Below, piece after piece: positions 27,218 through 34,968 of a DNA stretch of 64,000 bases (position 1 is its first letter; the number at the start of each line of letters is the position of its first letter). The position numbers and the translations under genes were made by a program. Source of the stretch: CAITSH01 sp025356665. Its GTDB lineage: Bacteria; Pseudomonadota; Gammaproteobacteria; Burkholderiales; SG8-39. The stretch spans positions 62,001 through 126,000 of the forward strand of contig JANXRV010000090.1 in NCBI GenBank assembly GCA_025356665.1, written 5' to 3'. The notes beneath the pieces are model-generated. The model was not told the DNA's origin. It did not search any database and saw only the letters and a list, made by a program, of their open reading frames with translations.

Positions 27218-27280
27218 GGTCGGCGACTTGATTTTGGAGTCAAGATTGTACCCCCCGCGCCAGCCCGCCGCGCCGGCAAA

Positions 27281-27309
27281 TAAAAAGCGGCCGGGAAAAC
27301 CCGGCCGCT
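27281..27309 (-). terminator. Intrinsic terminator of hsp20
   Basis: On the minus strand the sequence is a perfect 10-bp stem AGCGGCCGGG/CCCGGCCGCT with a TTTT loop, followed by TTTTTA, a textbook Rho-independent terminator. It lies about 90 bases past the hsp20 stop and before the argB start, so it separates the two minus-strand genes. Confidence 0.9.
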
Positions 27310-27400
27310 CCCACACCCCGCGCCAAGGACGAAGACCACGGGAGGTCGGCTTCCCTTGCGCAGTGCCGCAGCGGCGGCGATATGCCGCCGCCGCGGTACT

Positions 27401-27832
27401 CTACTGCACGGTAATTTGCTTGCTCGCAGGCGCCGCTTTTTTAGGCAACACCAGTTCGAGCACGCCGTCGCTGTACTTCGCCTGCGCGCCGGCTTCGTCG
27501 ACTTCACGGCCGAGGCGGAAGCTGCGCGAATACTTGCCCAGGAAGCGCTCGGTATGCACGACACGCTCGCCTTCCTTTACTTCCTTTTCATTGCGCGTCT
27601 CGGCGTTTATCGACACCACGTCACCATCGACACTGATGCGGATATCCTCTTTTTTCACCCCGGGCAGGTCAGCCAGCACCTTGTAATCGCCATTCTGTTC
27701 ACTCACATCAATTCTGAACTGGCGGATATCGTTCGCAGCCGGGGTGTCGTAGGAAACCGGACGCACGACAAAGCCTTTTAACAAATCGTCAAAAATGTCC
27801 CCCAGCGGGGAATAGCGGTTCACATTTACCAT
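27401..27832 (-). CDS. Small heat-shock protein (Hsp20/alpha-crystallin)
   Basis: A 143-residue holdase chaperone. The alpha-crystallin domain runs from about residue 40 (FRIDVSEQNGDYKVLADLPGVKKEDIRISVDGD) to the conserved A-x-x-x-x-GVLELVLPK motif near the C-terminus. ATG 27832 (MVNVNRYSPL) is chosen because GGAG is correctly spaced before it; the start at 27865 would precede that site. It is divergent from the ECF sigma factor gene. A terminator follows. Confidence 0.93.
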   Translation of the reverse strand: MVNVNRYSPLGDIFDDLLKGFVVRPVSYDTPAANDIRQFRIDVSEQNGDYKVLADLPGVKKEDIRISVDGDVVSINAETRNEKEVKEGERVVHTERFLGKYSRSFRLGREVDEAGAQAKYSDGVLELVLPKKAAPASKQITVQ

Positions 27833-27986
27833 GATCGTCTCCATATCTGTGGTGGAAAAATTCATTCGGGCTCGCGCCTATGTTTCCAATATGGGGAAGC
27901 GCGGCGGCGTTTCAAGAGCCCACCCCCGCGCATTGCGCCCTCCGCGGCAAGCGGTTAGAGTGGCCGCATCAAACTGGAGCAGACTG

Positions 27987-28565
27987 TTGCATATAGCCGT
28001 GCCTGACGAAAAAACAATCGCCCTTGAACTTGAGCAGACCCGCCCTTATCTGATGAGGTTCGCCCTGCTGCAATTGCGCAACGAAACGGCGGCCGAAGAC
28101 GCGGTGCAGGAGACCATGCTCGCGGCGCTGCAAGGGGCCAGCCGCTTTGCCGGCCAGTCTTCTCTCAAGACCTGGCTGGTTGGCATCCTCAAGCACAAGA
28201 TCATCGACCACCTGCGCCGCCAGGCCAGGGAGCCGCAGGCCTACGACACGACCTATGACGATTTTGACGCCCTGTTCGAGGACGACGGGCACTGGAGCGA
28301 GCCGCCGGCAGACTGGGGCCGTCCGGAAAACACCCTGGAGCAAAAGGAATTTTTCAAGGTCCTCGATTTGTGCATGGAAGCGCTGCCTGCGAATACCGCG
28401 CGTGTCTTCATGATGCGCGAATGGCTGGGTCTGGACACCGAAGAAATCTGTAAGGAATTGAAAATGACCGCGACCAACTGCTGGGTGGTGCTGTACCGCG
28501 CCCGCATGGGCTTGCGTGCCTGCCTCGAAAAAAACTGGTTCGGCAACGAACGCGCATCAACCTGA
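27987..28565 (+). CDS. ECF-type sigma-70 family RNA polymerase sigma factor
   Basis: 192 residues. Region 2 (RPYLMRFALLQLRNETAAEDAVQETMLAAL, FAGQSSLKTWLVGILKHKIIDHLRR) and region 4 (EALPANTARVFMMREWLGLDTEEICKELKMTATNCWVVLYRARMGL) are clear and separated by an acidic linker. TTG 27987 is proposed as the start because GGAG sits 7 bases upstream; GTG 27999 is an alternative, and the frame opening at 27831 adds Arg-rich non-family sequence. The next gene encodes a zinc-finger anti-sigma-like protein, the usual partner arrangement. The inducing signal and regulon are unknown. Confidence 0.88.
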   Translation: MHIAVPDEKTIALELEQTRPYLMRFALLQLRNETAAEDAVQETMLAALQGASRFAGQSSLKTWLVGILKHKIIDHLRRQAREPQAYDTTYDDFDALFEDDGHWSEPPADWGRPENTLEQKEFFKVLDLCMEALPANTARVFMMREWLGLDTEEICKELKMTATNCWVVLYRARMGLRACLEKNWFGNERAST

Positions 28566-28577
28566 GAATCGCAATCG

Positions 28578-28766
28578 ATGTCATTCATGCTCAACTGCAA
28601 AGAGGCAAGCCGCAAGGTTTCCGAAGCCGAGGACCGCGGTCTTCGCTTCGGCGAGCGGGTCGGCTTGTGGGCGCATTTGAGTGTATGCACCGCCTGCACC
28701 AACTTCAACAAGCAGGTGGCGCTGTTGCGCAAGGCCATGCAGCACTATCGCGATCCGCGTGACTAG
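28578..28766 (+). CDS. Small zinc-finger anti-sigma-like protein
   Basis: 62 residues with the zf-HC2 pattern: LNCKEASRKVSEAEDRG at the start, then H-x3-C-x2-C in AHLSVCTACTNFN. No membrane helix is present, so it would be a soluble, possibly redox- or zinc-sensing, anti-sigma factor for the ECF protein encoded 12 bases upstream. It is short compared with membrane-anchored anti-sigma factors; known soluble ones of this class release sigma on oxidation. The target is inferred from adjacency. Confidence 0.82.
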   Translation: MSFMLNCKEASRKVSEAEDRGLRFGERVGLWAHLSVCTACTNFNKQVALLRKAMQHYRDPRD

Positions 28767-28974
28767 CGCTGCGCCGGGCGGCCCGGCTTCCGCCGGTGAC
28801 AGCGTATGCTCGCGCTGCGGGACGCGCTTCGAATGCGGTGCCAAGGCGGGCTCCGCGGCATGCTGGTGTTTCAATCTGCCCCCGCTTACACCCTCGGACA
28901 GTGCCGCCGCCTGCCTGTGCGCGGCCTGCCTTGCCGCGCTGACAGCGGCCCAGGCGGGCGCTAAAAAAGCCTAG
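28759..28974 (+). CDS. Cysteine-rich CWC family protein
   Basis: 71 residues from GTG 28759, overlapping the anti-sigma-like gene by 8 bases. It has the Cys_rich_CWC signature: CSRCGTRFECGAKAG, then ACWCFNLPPL, and a final CLCAACL. Ten cysteines in 71 residues imply metal or redox binding; the family has no assigned activity. Coupling with the sigma/anti-sigma pair suggests a role in the same response, but that is inference. The 3' end abuts the convergent PCuAC gene. Confidence 0.82.
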   Translation: MTSAAPGGPASAGDSVCSRCGTRFECGAKAGSAACWCFNLPPLTPSDSAAACLCAACLAALTAAQAGAKKA

Positions 28975-29474
28975 TGCTTTTTCATGTCGCCGTGATCAGC
29001 GGCACCATGGCCCTGCGCCCCGGCCGAACTGGCGCCAAGTGACTCCACCGCAAGCTCCACCCTCACCTCGCCCGCTTTTTCGAACTTGAGCGTGACCGGC
29101 ACCTTGTCACCCTGCTTGAGCGGGGCCTTGAGGTTGATCAGCATCATGTGATAGCCGCCGGGCTTGAGTTCGAGCACGCCGCCGGCCGGAACAATCAGCG
29201 ACTTGGCCTCGCGCATTTTCATAATGTCCTTGTCCATGACCATTTCGTGCAATTCCACGCTGGCTGAGACGGGGCTGGACGCACTGAGCAGCCGGTCGGC
29301 CGTTTTTGCGTTGTTGCGGATAGTGACAAACCCCCCGCCAACCACGGCGCCAGGCGCGGTGGCGCGCGTCCAAGGCTTTGCAATGCTGATGCCCGTCGAT
29401 TGCGCCATCGCGGCCGAAGCCAGCACAAAACCGGCAACGAGTAGTACGGGTAGTAATAGCGAGCGAACTGTCAT
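28971..29474 (-). CDS. Periplasmic copper chaperone PCu(A)C family
   Basis: A 167-residue exported protein, signal peptide to about residue 24 (AAMAQS). The copper site motif H-x-M...M...H-x-M is present: H76/M78 (ELHEMVM), M87, then H109/M111 (GGYHMML), with 21 residues between M87 and H109 as in PCuAC. A His/Met-rich tail (GHGAADHGDMKKH) adds possible ligands. PCuAC proteins deliver Cu(I) to the CuA or CuB sites of cytochrome oxidases. ATG 29474 has an AGGAAA site. It is the last gene of a minus-strand run with a CxxC thioredoxin-like gene and a propeller gene. Confidence 0.92.
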   Translation of the reverse strand: MTVRSLLLPVLLVAGFVLASAAMAQSTGISIAKPWTRATAPGAVVGGGFVTIRNNAKTADRLLSASSPVSASVELHEMVMDKDIMKMREAKSLIVPAGGVLELKPGGYHMMLINLKAPLKQGDKVPVTLKFEKAGEVRVELAVESLGASSAGAQGHGAADHGDMKKH

Positions 29475-29520
29475 CTGCTTTCCTTGAATAAAAATGGCCC
29501 AGCACAAGCGGCACTGCACC

Positions 29521-30012
29521 TCAGGGTTTGCCCAACCAAGCAGCCACGTCGGCCTTGCTCGGCCGCCCGACTACGAATTTCGGTTCACCCGAACGACCCA
29601 GCATAGCCACATACGGCGTCATGCCACGCCAATCGGGATTGACACTGTAGCGCAAGGCCATGGCCTGCCCCTCGAACACATACATGGCGTCGCCTTTACG
29701 GTAGTGTTTGTCAGCGGCAACGGCTTCGGGTTGCTCGGTGCCGTCCATCACCACGATCACCAGCTTGGCCTTGCTCTGCCCCTTTTTCACATCCACGGCC
29801 AGCGCTTCGATGACATCCGGGCAATAGGCGCAGTCGGTGGTCGTGAACACCACCACACTCGGTCGCGGCAGCTCACGCTTCATTTGCGCCCAGGTCGTTT
29901 TATCAAAAATACGCACGCCCTTGGGCGCAGACACCACAGACACCGCAGACGCCGCCATCAGCCCCAGCACTACGCCGGCAAGAATGAAGTTACGCAGCAA
30001 GCTTGAATACAT
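29521..30012 (-). CDS. Exported thioredoxin-like protein (CAYC)
   Basis: 163 residues with an N-terminal membrane/signal segment (residues 8-28) and a thioredoxin fold. The active site is TTDCAYCPDV (C61/C64), and a cis-proline appears in RGMTPYVAML. It lies between the PCuAC gene and the beta-propeller gene and overlaps the latter by 23 bases. A reductant for a copper site or copper chaperone, as Sco-type or TlpA-type proteins are, is a reasonable inference; general periplasmic disulfide reduction is the alternative. Confidence 0.78.
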   Translation of the reverse strand: MYSSLLRNFILAGVVLGLMAASAVSVVSAPKGVRIFDKTTWAQMKRELPRPSVVVFTTTDCAYCPDVIEALAVDVKKGQSKAKLVIVVMDGTEQPEAVAADKHYRKGDAMYVFEGQAMALRYSVNPDWRGMTPYVAMLGRSGEPKFVVGRPSKADVAAWLGKP

Positions 30013-31249
30013 AGATTCCCCCTTCCGTTCGCCATACGACCCAGGATTCGCCGTTGCGTGTCACCAGGCGCGGGTGGTCGTTGTCCCTGTCACTTGACGC
30101 GAGCTCGCGCACCTCAAAATACCCGCCGCCATCCTTGGACAGCCAGGCACGCAGGTGCGTGCGTTCGCCATCGAAACTGCGCCACACCACGGCAACATCG
30201 TTGCCGTTTGCCGCGATATCGGCATGCTCGGCGCGTTCATCTGGCAGTTCGCGTGCCGTCCCCACCGGTTTGCCCGCACCATCAAGACGGCCGTAATGCA
30301 CCGCCGCCTTTCCACCGCGCAGGCCAAACCACACCGAATGAAATCCACCGCCGCTGGCATTAGCCAGACCCGGTCCGTGATGCGGGCAGGCGGCAAGCTC
30401 CCATTGGTCTTCAGTCGCGCGCGCCGGCGGCTTGTCGCGACCAAGGTCGGACAGGGGCGCAAAGGCGTGATCGCGTATATTTTCCGGAAACACCTGTCGC
30501 CACATTGCGACCATGCCGGCCTGCGGGGCTTCGACCAACGCAATGCGGCAACACTCGCACGAAGCGCCGGCCAGTCGCAAATCCGGGCCGAAGGTTTTCC
30601 CGCCATCGACCGACGCTTTCCCGAAAACCGACGAACCATTGTGCGCGCCGTGTTTGCCGCCGGCCTTCGCAGGCGCATGCGCCACATCGCGTTCATCCAG
30701 CCATACCACATACAAATCGCCCTTCGAGTCGAACGCCGTAGACTCGAAGCGGTGGCTTATTTTCTGGCGGTCGTCGTGGACGGTGAATACAGGAGAAAAA
30801 TTTTTCCCGCCGTTTCCAGAACGAAGCATGCGCACATCGCCGGCGAATGCCTGGCCCAGCGCCCTGGTGTAGCTGACCACCACCCAGCCATTCGGGCCAA
30901 AGGCGACTTTCGGTCGGTTTTCGCCATCGGCAACGACGCGATCACCCGCCGTGTCGAGTAGCTTGCGCCCCCCCCAACTGCGGCCCAGGTCGCCACTGGT
31001 TTGCACAAAGAGGCGGGCCTTTTCGTCGAGCGCCGCAATCCACAACTCACCGGAAGGCGAGAACGCCGCACCCAGAGCCAATCCCGCAGCACGGCGATGC
31101 ACGCCGTGCTGATGGCCGGCCTGCGCCTCTACACGATTGTCGTGCTGAGCCTGTGCCCGCGATCCGAAGGCGAGTGGGATGAAAAAAACGGCAATGACCA
31201 GGGTCATGACGAATTTGCATCCCGTCAAACTCAAAATGAAACCTTGCAT
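29990..31249 (-). CDS. Exported BNR/sialidase-like beta-propeller protein with CECC motif
   Basis: 419 residues with a signal peptide (to about residue 35) and repeated Asp-box-like blades (SGDLGRSWGG, SGNGGKNFSPV, SVDGGKTFGP). No sialidase catalytic Arg triad or Tyr/Glu pair is evident, so the label sialidase should be read as fold only. A C-E-C-C cluster at 231-234 and His-rich stretches (GHQHGVH, GGKHGAHN, CPHHGPG) look suited to metal binding. ATG 31249 has an AGGAG site. The gene overlaps the thioredoxin-like gene and stands in a DUF2946-to-PCuAC run, consistent with copper handling. Confidence 0.72.
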   Translation of the reverse strand: MQGFILSLTGCKFVMTLVIAVFFIPLAFGSRAQAQHDNRVEAQAGHQHGVHRRAAGLALGAAFSPSGELWIAALDEKARLFVQTSGDLGRSWGGRKLLDTAGDRVVADGENRPKVAFGPNGWVVVSYTRALGQAFAGDVRMLRSGNGGKNFSPVFTVHDDRQKISHRFESTAFDSKGDLYVVWLDERDVAHAPAKAGGKHGAHNGSSVFGKASVDGGKTFGPDLRLAGASCECCRIALVEAPQAGMVAMWRQVFPENIRDHAFAPLSDLGRDKPPARATEDQWELAACPHHGPGLANASGGGFHSVWFGLRGGKAAVHYGRLDGAGKPVGTARELPDERAEHADIAANGNDVAVVWRSFDGERTHLRAWLSKDGGGYFEVRELASSDRDNDHPRLVTRNGESWVVWRTEGGIYVFKLAA

Positions 31250-31359
31250 AGATGGCTCCTGAAGCTGAATCCGGGAACGGTGGACGCCAAGCAATGCGCC
31301 TCACCGCCGCACCCGCGACGTACGCTACGCGCTGGCGCCGCGTAGCAGCAAATAAAATT

Positions 31360-31749
31360 TCAGGAGAGAGCTGGGGGGGCGCGGGGATGCGCGGGGTAAT
31401 AGCTTTGCGGCTGGCGCGGCCGCATTTGCGGAATCTGCGGTGCAAACCCCGCGGGCGCCATGACGGCGAGGACTGCGCCGCTAGCCACGGACGGCAACAC
31501 CAGCTTGTCCGCGCCAAAGGTGCAGAACGAGCAATTGGGCTGGTGCGCGGTATCGGCCGGCTGGGGAATGCCGCTGCCGCCGTCAAAGCTCTTTACGCCG
31601 CCGACCGTGCAAATTTCGGTGGAAAGATCGAATGCGCCGGCCGGTTTGGCGTTGGCCGCCAGCGGCCATAGCGCGTTGAACCCCATGGCCAGAATGGCCA
31701 GCCAGCCGGCGATGCGTCGCGATGTGCGGGTCAATCCCATGCGCGGCAT
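31360..31749 (-). CDS. DUF2946 family exported protein
   Basis: 129 residues with a signal/anchor helix (about residues 14-34). The family markers ICTVGG and HQPNCSFCTFG are present; H-x3-C-x2-C could bind copper. DUF2946 genes commonly precede copper-uptake or PCuAC genes in proteobacteria. It is the first gene of the minus-strand copper-type run, separated by 110 bases from the propeller gene. Confidence 0.78.
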   Translation of the reverse strand: MPRMGLTRTSRRIAGWLAILAMGFNALWPLAANAKPAGAFDLSTEICTVGGVKSFDGGSGIPQPADTAHQPNCSFCTFGADKLVLPSVASGAVLAVMAPAGFAPQIPQMRPRQPQSYYPAHPRAPPALS

Positions 31750-31791
31750 TTAATCACACCGCAATCGATCAAGGCAAATCGGCCGCCGAGT

Positions 31792-33174
31792 TCAGCTTTT
31801 TTGCTCGATGCCGGTGACCGCCTGCACACCCATCACGCCAAACAAGGCCAGGATCAACTCGTTGGCACCGCGGATTTTTACCGCCTTGCCGGCCTGGTGA
31901 AGTTTGCTAAAGGTGTTGAGCAACTGGCCCGCGTTAGCGAAATCGACACGCGCCACCGCGGAAAAATCAATCACCACCGGGTTGCAGCCGGCGGCGTAAT
32001 CAACAACAGCCTTCAGCGTGCCGCAGTCGGCGCCGGTAATCTCCCCGGTCAAGCGCATAACCTGTTCCGACAACGGCGCCGGCGATGCTCCGGCGGGGGA
32101 CTGCAGCGTTTGCGGCACGACCGCGGCCGGCTCCCAGGCCGGCGGGGACAATTCATAGGTAATGGCAAAGTTGAGCGCAGCCTCTTCATAGGCATCCTGC
32201 AGGCCAAGCATCTGATAGACCTCGAGCAAGAGAAGCCAGACCGCCTGGTCGGTACTCAGGTCACCAGCCGTCGCCTGAGCGGCGAGCAAGGCGATGAACC
32301 GTTCCTCGCCCGAGAAGACCACAGACGTTCCACCACGCCTGAGTTGCTGCAGGCATTGCAACAATATGCGGCAACCGGTCGCATCAACCGCGGCCAGCTT
32401 GTCCAGATCAAGGCGCACCGCCGGGCTCTTGCCCGCGATCTGCCGCATCTGGTCGATTTGTGCGGTGATACGGGCATCGAGCACATCGCCAAACTCGACA
32501 ACACTGGAACCTCCGGCCTTGAGCATCGGGGAGATGGTCTTGGCCTGCTGCTCAATCCAGGTCGGCGGTGAGCGCTCGAACTTGGCCGCAAACGCCAGCG
32601 CGCGCTCCTCGTGCTCTTTTTTCATGCCCAGGTGCTGGTACATGTCAAACAACATCAGCCACACCTGCCGCGCGACCTTGCCGGCGTCATCTTCGTGCAC
32701 AGCCTGTAGCAGCACGGCGAGCGCACTTTGGTCCTGGGCGTTGGCAAACAGGATCGCCGCCTCCTCGACCACGGCCAGCGCATCTGGGCTGCTGGTAACC
32801 TCAATGCTCATCACCGAATCGGGCGGCGGCGGTTTGCGCTGCGGCCTTGGCGGCGGAGGTGGGAACGCTGTCGGCGCAAGCCTTGCCGCAGATTTGAGCC
32901 CATTACCCATCGCCGGCACAGCCGTCAGCGGCGACACGGCGGGGGCAGATAGAACAGTTGACGCCGTTACCAAACCGGCGGCACCCATGGGCAGCGCAAT
33001 AAAACTGGTGAAATCGAGCGAGAGGTCGTCGTCCTGATCAAGCGCAGACGCGTTGGGCAACGCGCGCTTGTCAGGCTGGGCCTGGCTTTTCGCTACCGGA
33101 CCCGAAGCAGGTTTTTTTGGCTCGGGCTTTTTGGACGGCGAATCGTCTTTCTTACCGAACAGGGAAAAGACCAC
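31792..33174 (-). CDS. Large protein with two STAS domains
   Basis: 460 residues. A basic, Pro-rich N-terminal region (KKPEPKKPASG, PPPPPRPQRKPPPP) is followed by two repeated units. Each unit combines an alpha-helical segment (ALAVLLQAVHEDDAG..WLMLFDMYQHLGM; ALLAAQATAGDLSTDQAVWLLLLEVYQMLGL) with a STAS/anti-anti-sigma-like strand-helix region (VRLDLDKLAAVDATGCRILL; VVIDFSAVARVDFANAGQLL). STAS proteins often act in phosphorylation-controlled partner switching, but no kinase or phosphatase is adjacent. The conserved phospho-acceptor serine is not evident. Function unknown. Confidence 0.72.
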   Translation of the reverse strand: MVFSLFGKKDDSPSKKPEPKKPASGPVAKSQAQPDKRALPNASALDQDDDLSLDFTSFIALPMGAAGLVTASTVLSAPAVSPLTAVPAMGNGLKSAARLAPTAFPPPPPRPQRKPPPPDSVMSIEVTSSPDALAVVEEAAILFANAQDQSALAVLLQAVHEDDAGKVARQVWLMLFDMYQHLGMKKEHEERALAFAAKFERSPPTWIEQQAKTISPMLKAGGSSVVEFGDVLDARITAQIDQMRQIAGKSPAVRLDLDKLAAVDATGCRILLQCLQQLRRGGTSVVFSGEERFIALLAAQATAGDLSTDQAVWLLLLEVYQMLGLQDAYEEAALNFAITYELSPPAWEPAAVVPQTLQSPAGASPAPLSEQVMRLTGEITGADCGTLKAVVDYAAGCNPVVIDFSAVARVDFANAGQLLNTFSKLHQAGKAVKIRGANELILALFGVMGVQAVTGIEQKS

Positions 33175-33246
33175 GGTTCGCCTTGATCTTTCTTGGGGAG
33201 GGAAACGATTTTTCGAAAATGATTATTCCACTGTCATGATGACAAA

Positions 33247-34029
33247 TCAATCGAAATCCCCTTCCCGGCGGGGCTGGCCGCGGCCTGCGCCAAAGAATGC
33301 CAGCACAATGCCACAGGCGACCATCGCGCAGACGATCATCGCCCCCGATGGCAGGTCCGCCAGTGCAGAACCGGCGAGTCCGATGGCATAGCCGCACACA
33401 CCCACGGCATAGGCCTTGAGGTACCGCCGGCCGCGCGCGTAGTAAGTTGCAAGGGCCGGCACAACCAAAGTGGCGAACACCAGGTAAAGGCCGACCAGTT
33501 GCACCGAGACGGTGACCGCACAGGCGAACAGCACGTAGAACCCGATACGACCGAGGCGTTTGCCCAGGCCGAACCAGATCAGCAGCAGCACGGCGTAAAT
33601 CAGCGCATCGACGGCGAGGCGCGCCGGCTCCACCCACAGGATCTGGCCGGCCAGCAGCTCTTTCAAATGCTCACCACCGTGCGGGTTGTGCGCGAGCAGC
33701 AATATGGCGATGCTCGAGGCCAGCACAAACACCACGCCAATGATGGCCTCCTGCACCTGCGGCCAGCGCCGCTCCGTCCAGGTCAGCAGCAAGGCCCCGG
33801 CGAGCGCGGCGCTGAACGCGGCTACCTGCACCGCGGCACCCTGCGGTGCCCAGCCCATGGTATCGGCAAGGATGACGCCGACGCCGGCAATCTGCGCCAC
33901 GGCAAGGTCAATGAAGACAATGCCGCGCGCAAGCACCTGCATGCCCAGCGGCACATGGGTGGCGGTAACGAGCAATCCGGCGATGAGGGCCGGCAGCAAA
34001 ATAGCCGGCGTGAGCGCGTCAAAGTTCAT
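33247..34029 (-). CDS. znuB: Zinc/manganese-type ABC transporter permease
   Basis: A 260-residue membrane protein with about eight hydrophobic helices, matching the ABC-3 family: GIVFIDLAVAQIAGVGV and LVGLYLVFATLVVPALAT are typical. It would form the channel for Zn or Mn uptake. Its start overlaps the upstream binding-protein gene by 4 bases (ATGA), so the two are translationally coupled. No ATPase subunit gene occurs in this operon or elsewhere in the window. The symbol reflects the family; the metal specificity is inferred from the CobW neighbour. Confidence 0.85.
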   Translation of the reverse strand: MNFDALTPAILLPALIAGLLVTATHVPLGMQVLARGIVFIDLAVAQIAGVGVILADTMGWAPQGAAVQVAAFSAALAGALLLTWTERRWPQVQEAIIGVVFVLASSIAILLLAHNPHGGEHLKELLAGQILWVEPARLAVDALIYAVLLLIWFGLGKRLGRIGFYVLFACAVTVSVQLVGLYLVFATLVVPALATYYARGRRYLKAYAVGVCGYAIGLAGSALADLPSGAMIVCAMVACGIVLAFFGAGRGQPRREGDFD

Positions 34030-34958
34030 TTCTCCCCCGTCGGCTTTCCACCCGTGATGGCCAGCAGTCTGCCAAGGGTGTCATCGAACAGCCCGAACAA
34101 ATCCTTCGCCTTGTCCGTGCCGCCCACCGAAAAGGGCAGCATCACCGCGGGAATATTGCTGCGCGATGAAAGAAATTCCGCCGCCCTCGGATCGTTGTAG
34201 GCGGCGTAGATAATCAGCGTCGCCGGTTCGCGGCCCATCAGCTTGAGCAATTCAGCCAGATGTCCGGGCGTTGGCGGAATACCCGGCTTGGGTTCGAGTC
34301 TGGCCGCCTCTTTCATCCCCAGCCAGTTGAAAAGATAGGTCCAGTCATTGTGATGCACCACCGCACGCACGCCCTTGAGCGGCGCGGCCTGCTGCTCCCA
34401 CCGCGCGATGGCGGCGCGCCAACGCTCCATAAAAGCCTTGTGGCGCGCACGATAAAACGACGCGTTGGCGTTGTCGATTTGCACCAGGCGCTCGACCAAG
34501 ACATCGGCGACACGGGCGATATTACGCGGGTCGGTCTGGATATGCGGATTGCCACCCGCGTGCACATCGCCCATGGCGCGATCGACCACCTTCGGAATAT
34601 CCAGCCGCGTCACATGCTGCGAAGCCTCGAGGTTGCCGGGACGGTCCGGTTGTATGCGCCGGTTACCCGACTGCGTCAGCAACAATGGCAGCCAGCCCGC
34701 CTCAAGATCTGAGCCCGAACAGATCAGCAGATCGGCCGAGCGGGCCCGGGCGATCAGGCTGGGTCGCGCCTCGATGTGATGCGCATCCTGCAAGGCGGTC
34801 GTGGCTGAATTCACCGTCGCCCGGTCTCCGGCTATCTCGGCCGCCAACGCCGCCCACTCGGGCTCGCAGGCAAGGATATTGAGCGCCGCAAACGCCGGCC
34901 GGGCAAACAGCGGCATGGCCAGGGCGGCGACGAGAACCCCGTTCAGGATCAATTTCAC
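34026..34958 (-). CDS. znuA: Periplasmic metal-binding protein of ABC transporter (ZnuA/TroA-like)
   Basis: 310 residues with a signal peptide ending near ARPAFAA. Likely metal ligands are in DAHHIEARPS, GNPHIQTDP and VVHHNDW, which match the His positions of cluster A-I binding proteins. There is no His-rich loop, unlike classical ZnuA. GTG 34958 is chosen because a GAGGAG site precedes it and the signal peptide begins there; the frame open to 35078 lies inside the porin gene. It is coupled to the permease. Zinc as substrate is inferred from the co-located CobW GTPase. Confidence 0.84.
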   Translation of the reverse strand: MKLILNGVLVAALAMPLFARPAFAALNILACEPEWAALAAEIAGDRATVNSATTALQDAHHIEARPSLIARARSADLLICSGSDLEAGWLPLLLTQSGNRRIQPDRPGNLEASQHVTRLDIPKVVDRAMGDVHAGGNPHIQTDPRNIARVADVLVERLVQIDNANASFYRARHKAFMERWRAAIARWEQQAAPLKGVRAVVHHNDWTYLFNWLGMKEAARLEPKPGIPPTPGHLAELLKLMGREPATLIIYAAYNDPRAAEFLSSRSNIPAVMLPFSVGGTDKAKDLFGLFDDTLGRLLAITGGKPTGEK

Positions 34959-34968
34959 TTTACGCTCC

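Noticed and set aside
29990..31249. True sialidase
   Set aside because: Asp-box blades are present but the catalytic Arg triad and Tyr/Glu pair are not evident; CECC and His clusters suggest metal binding.
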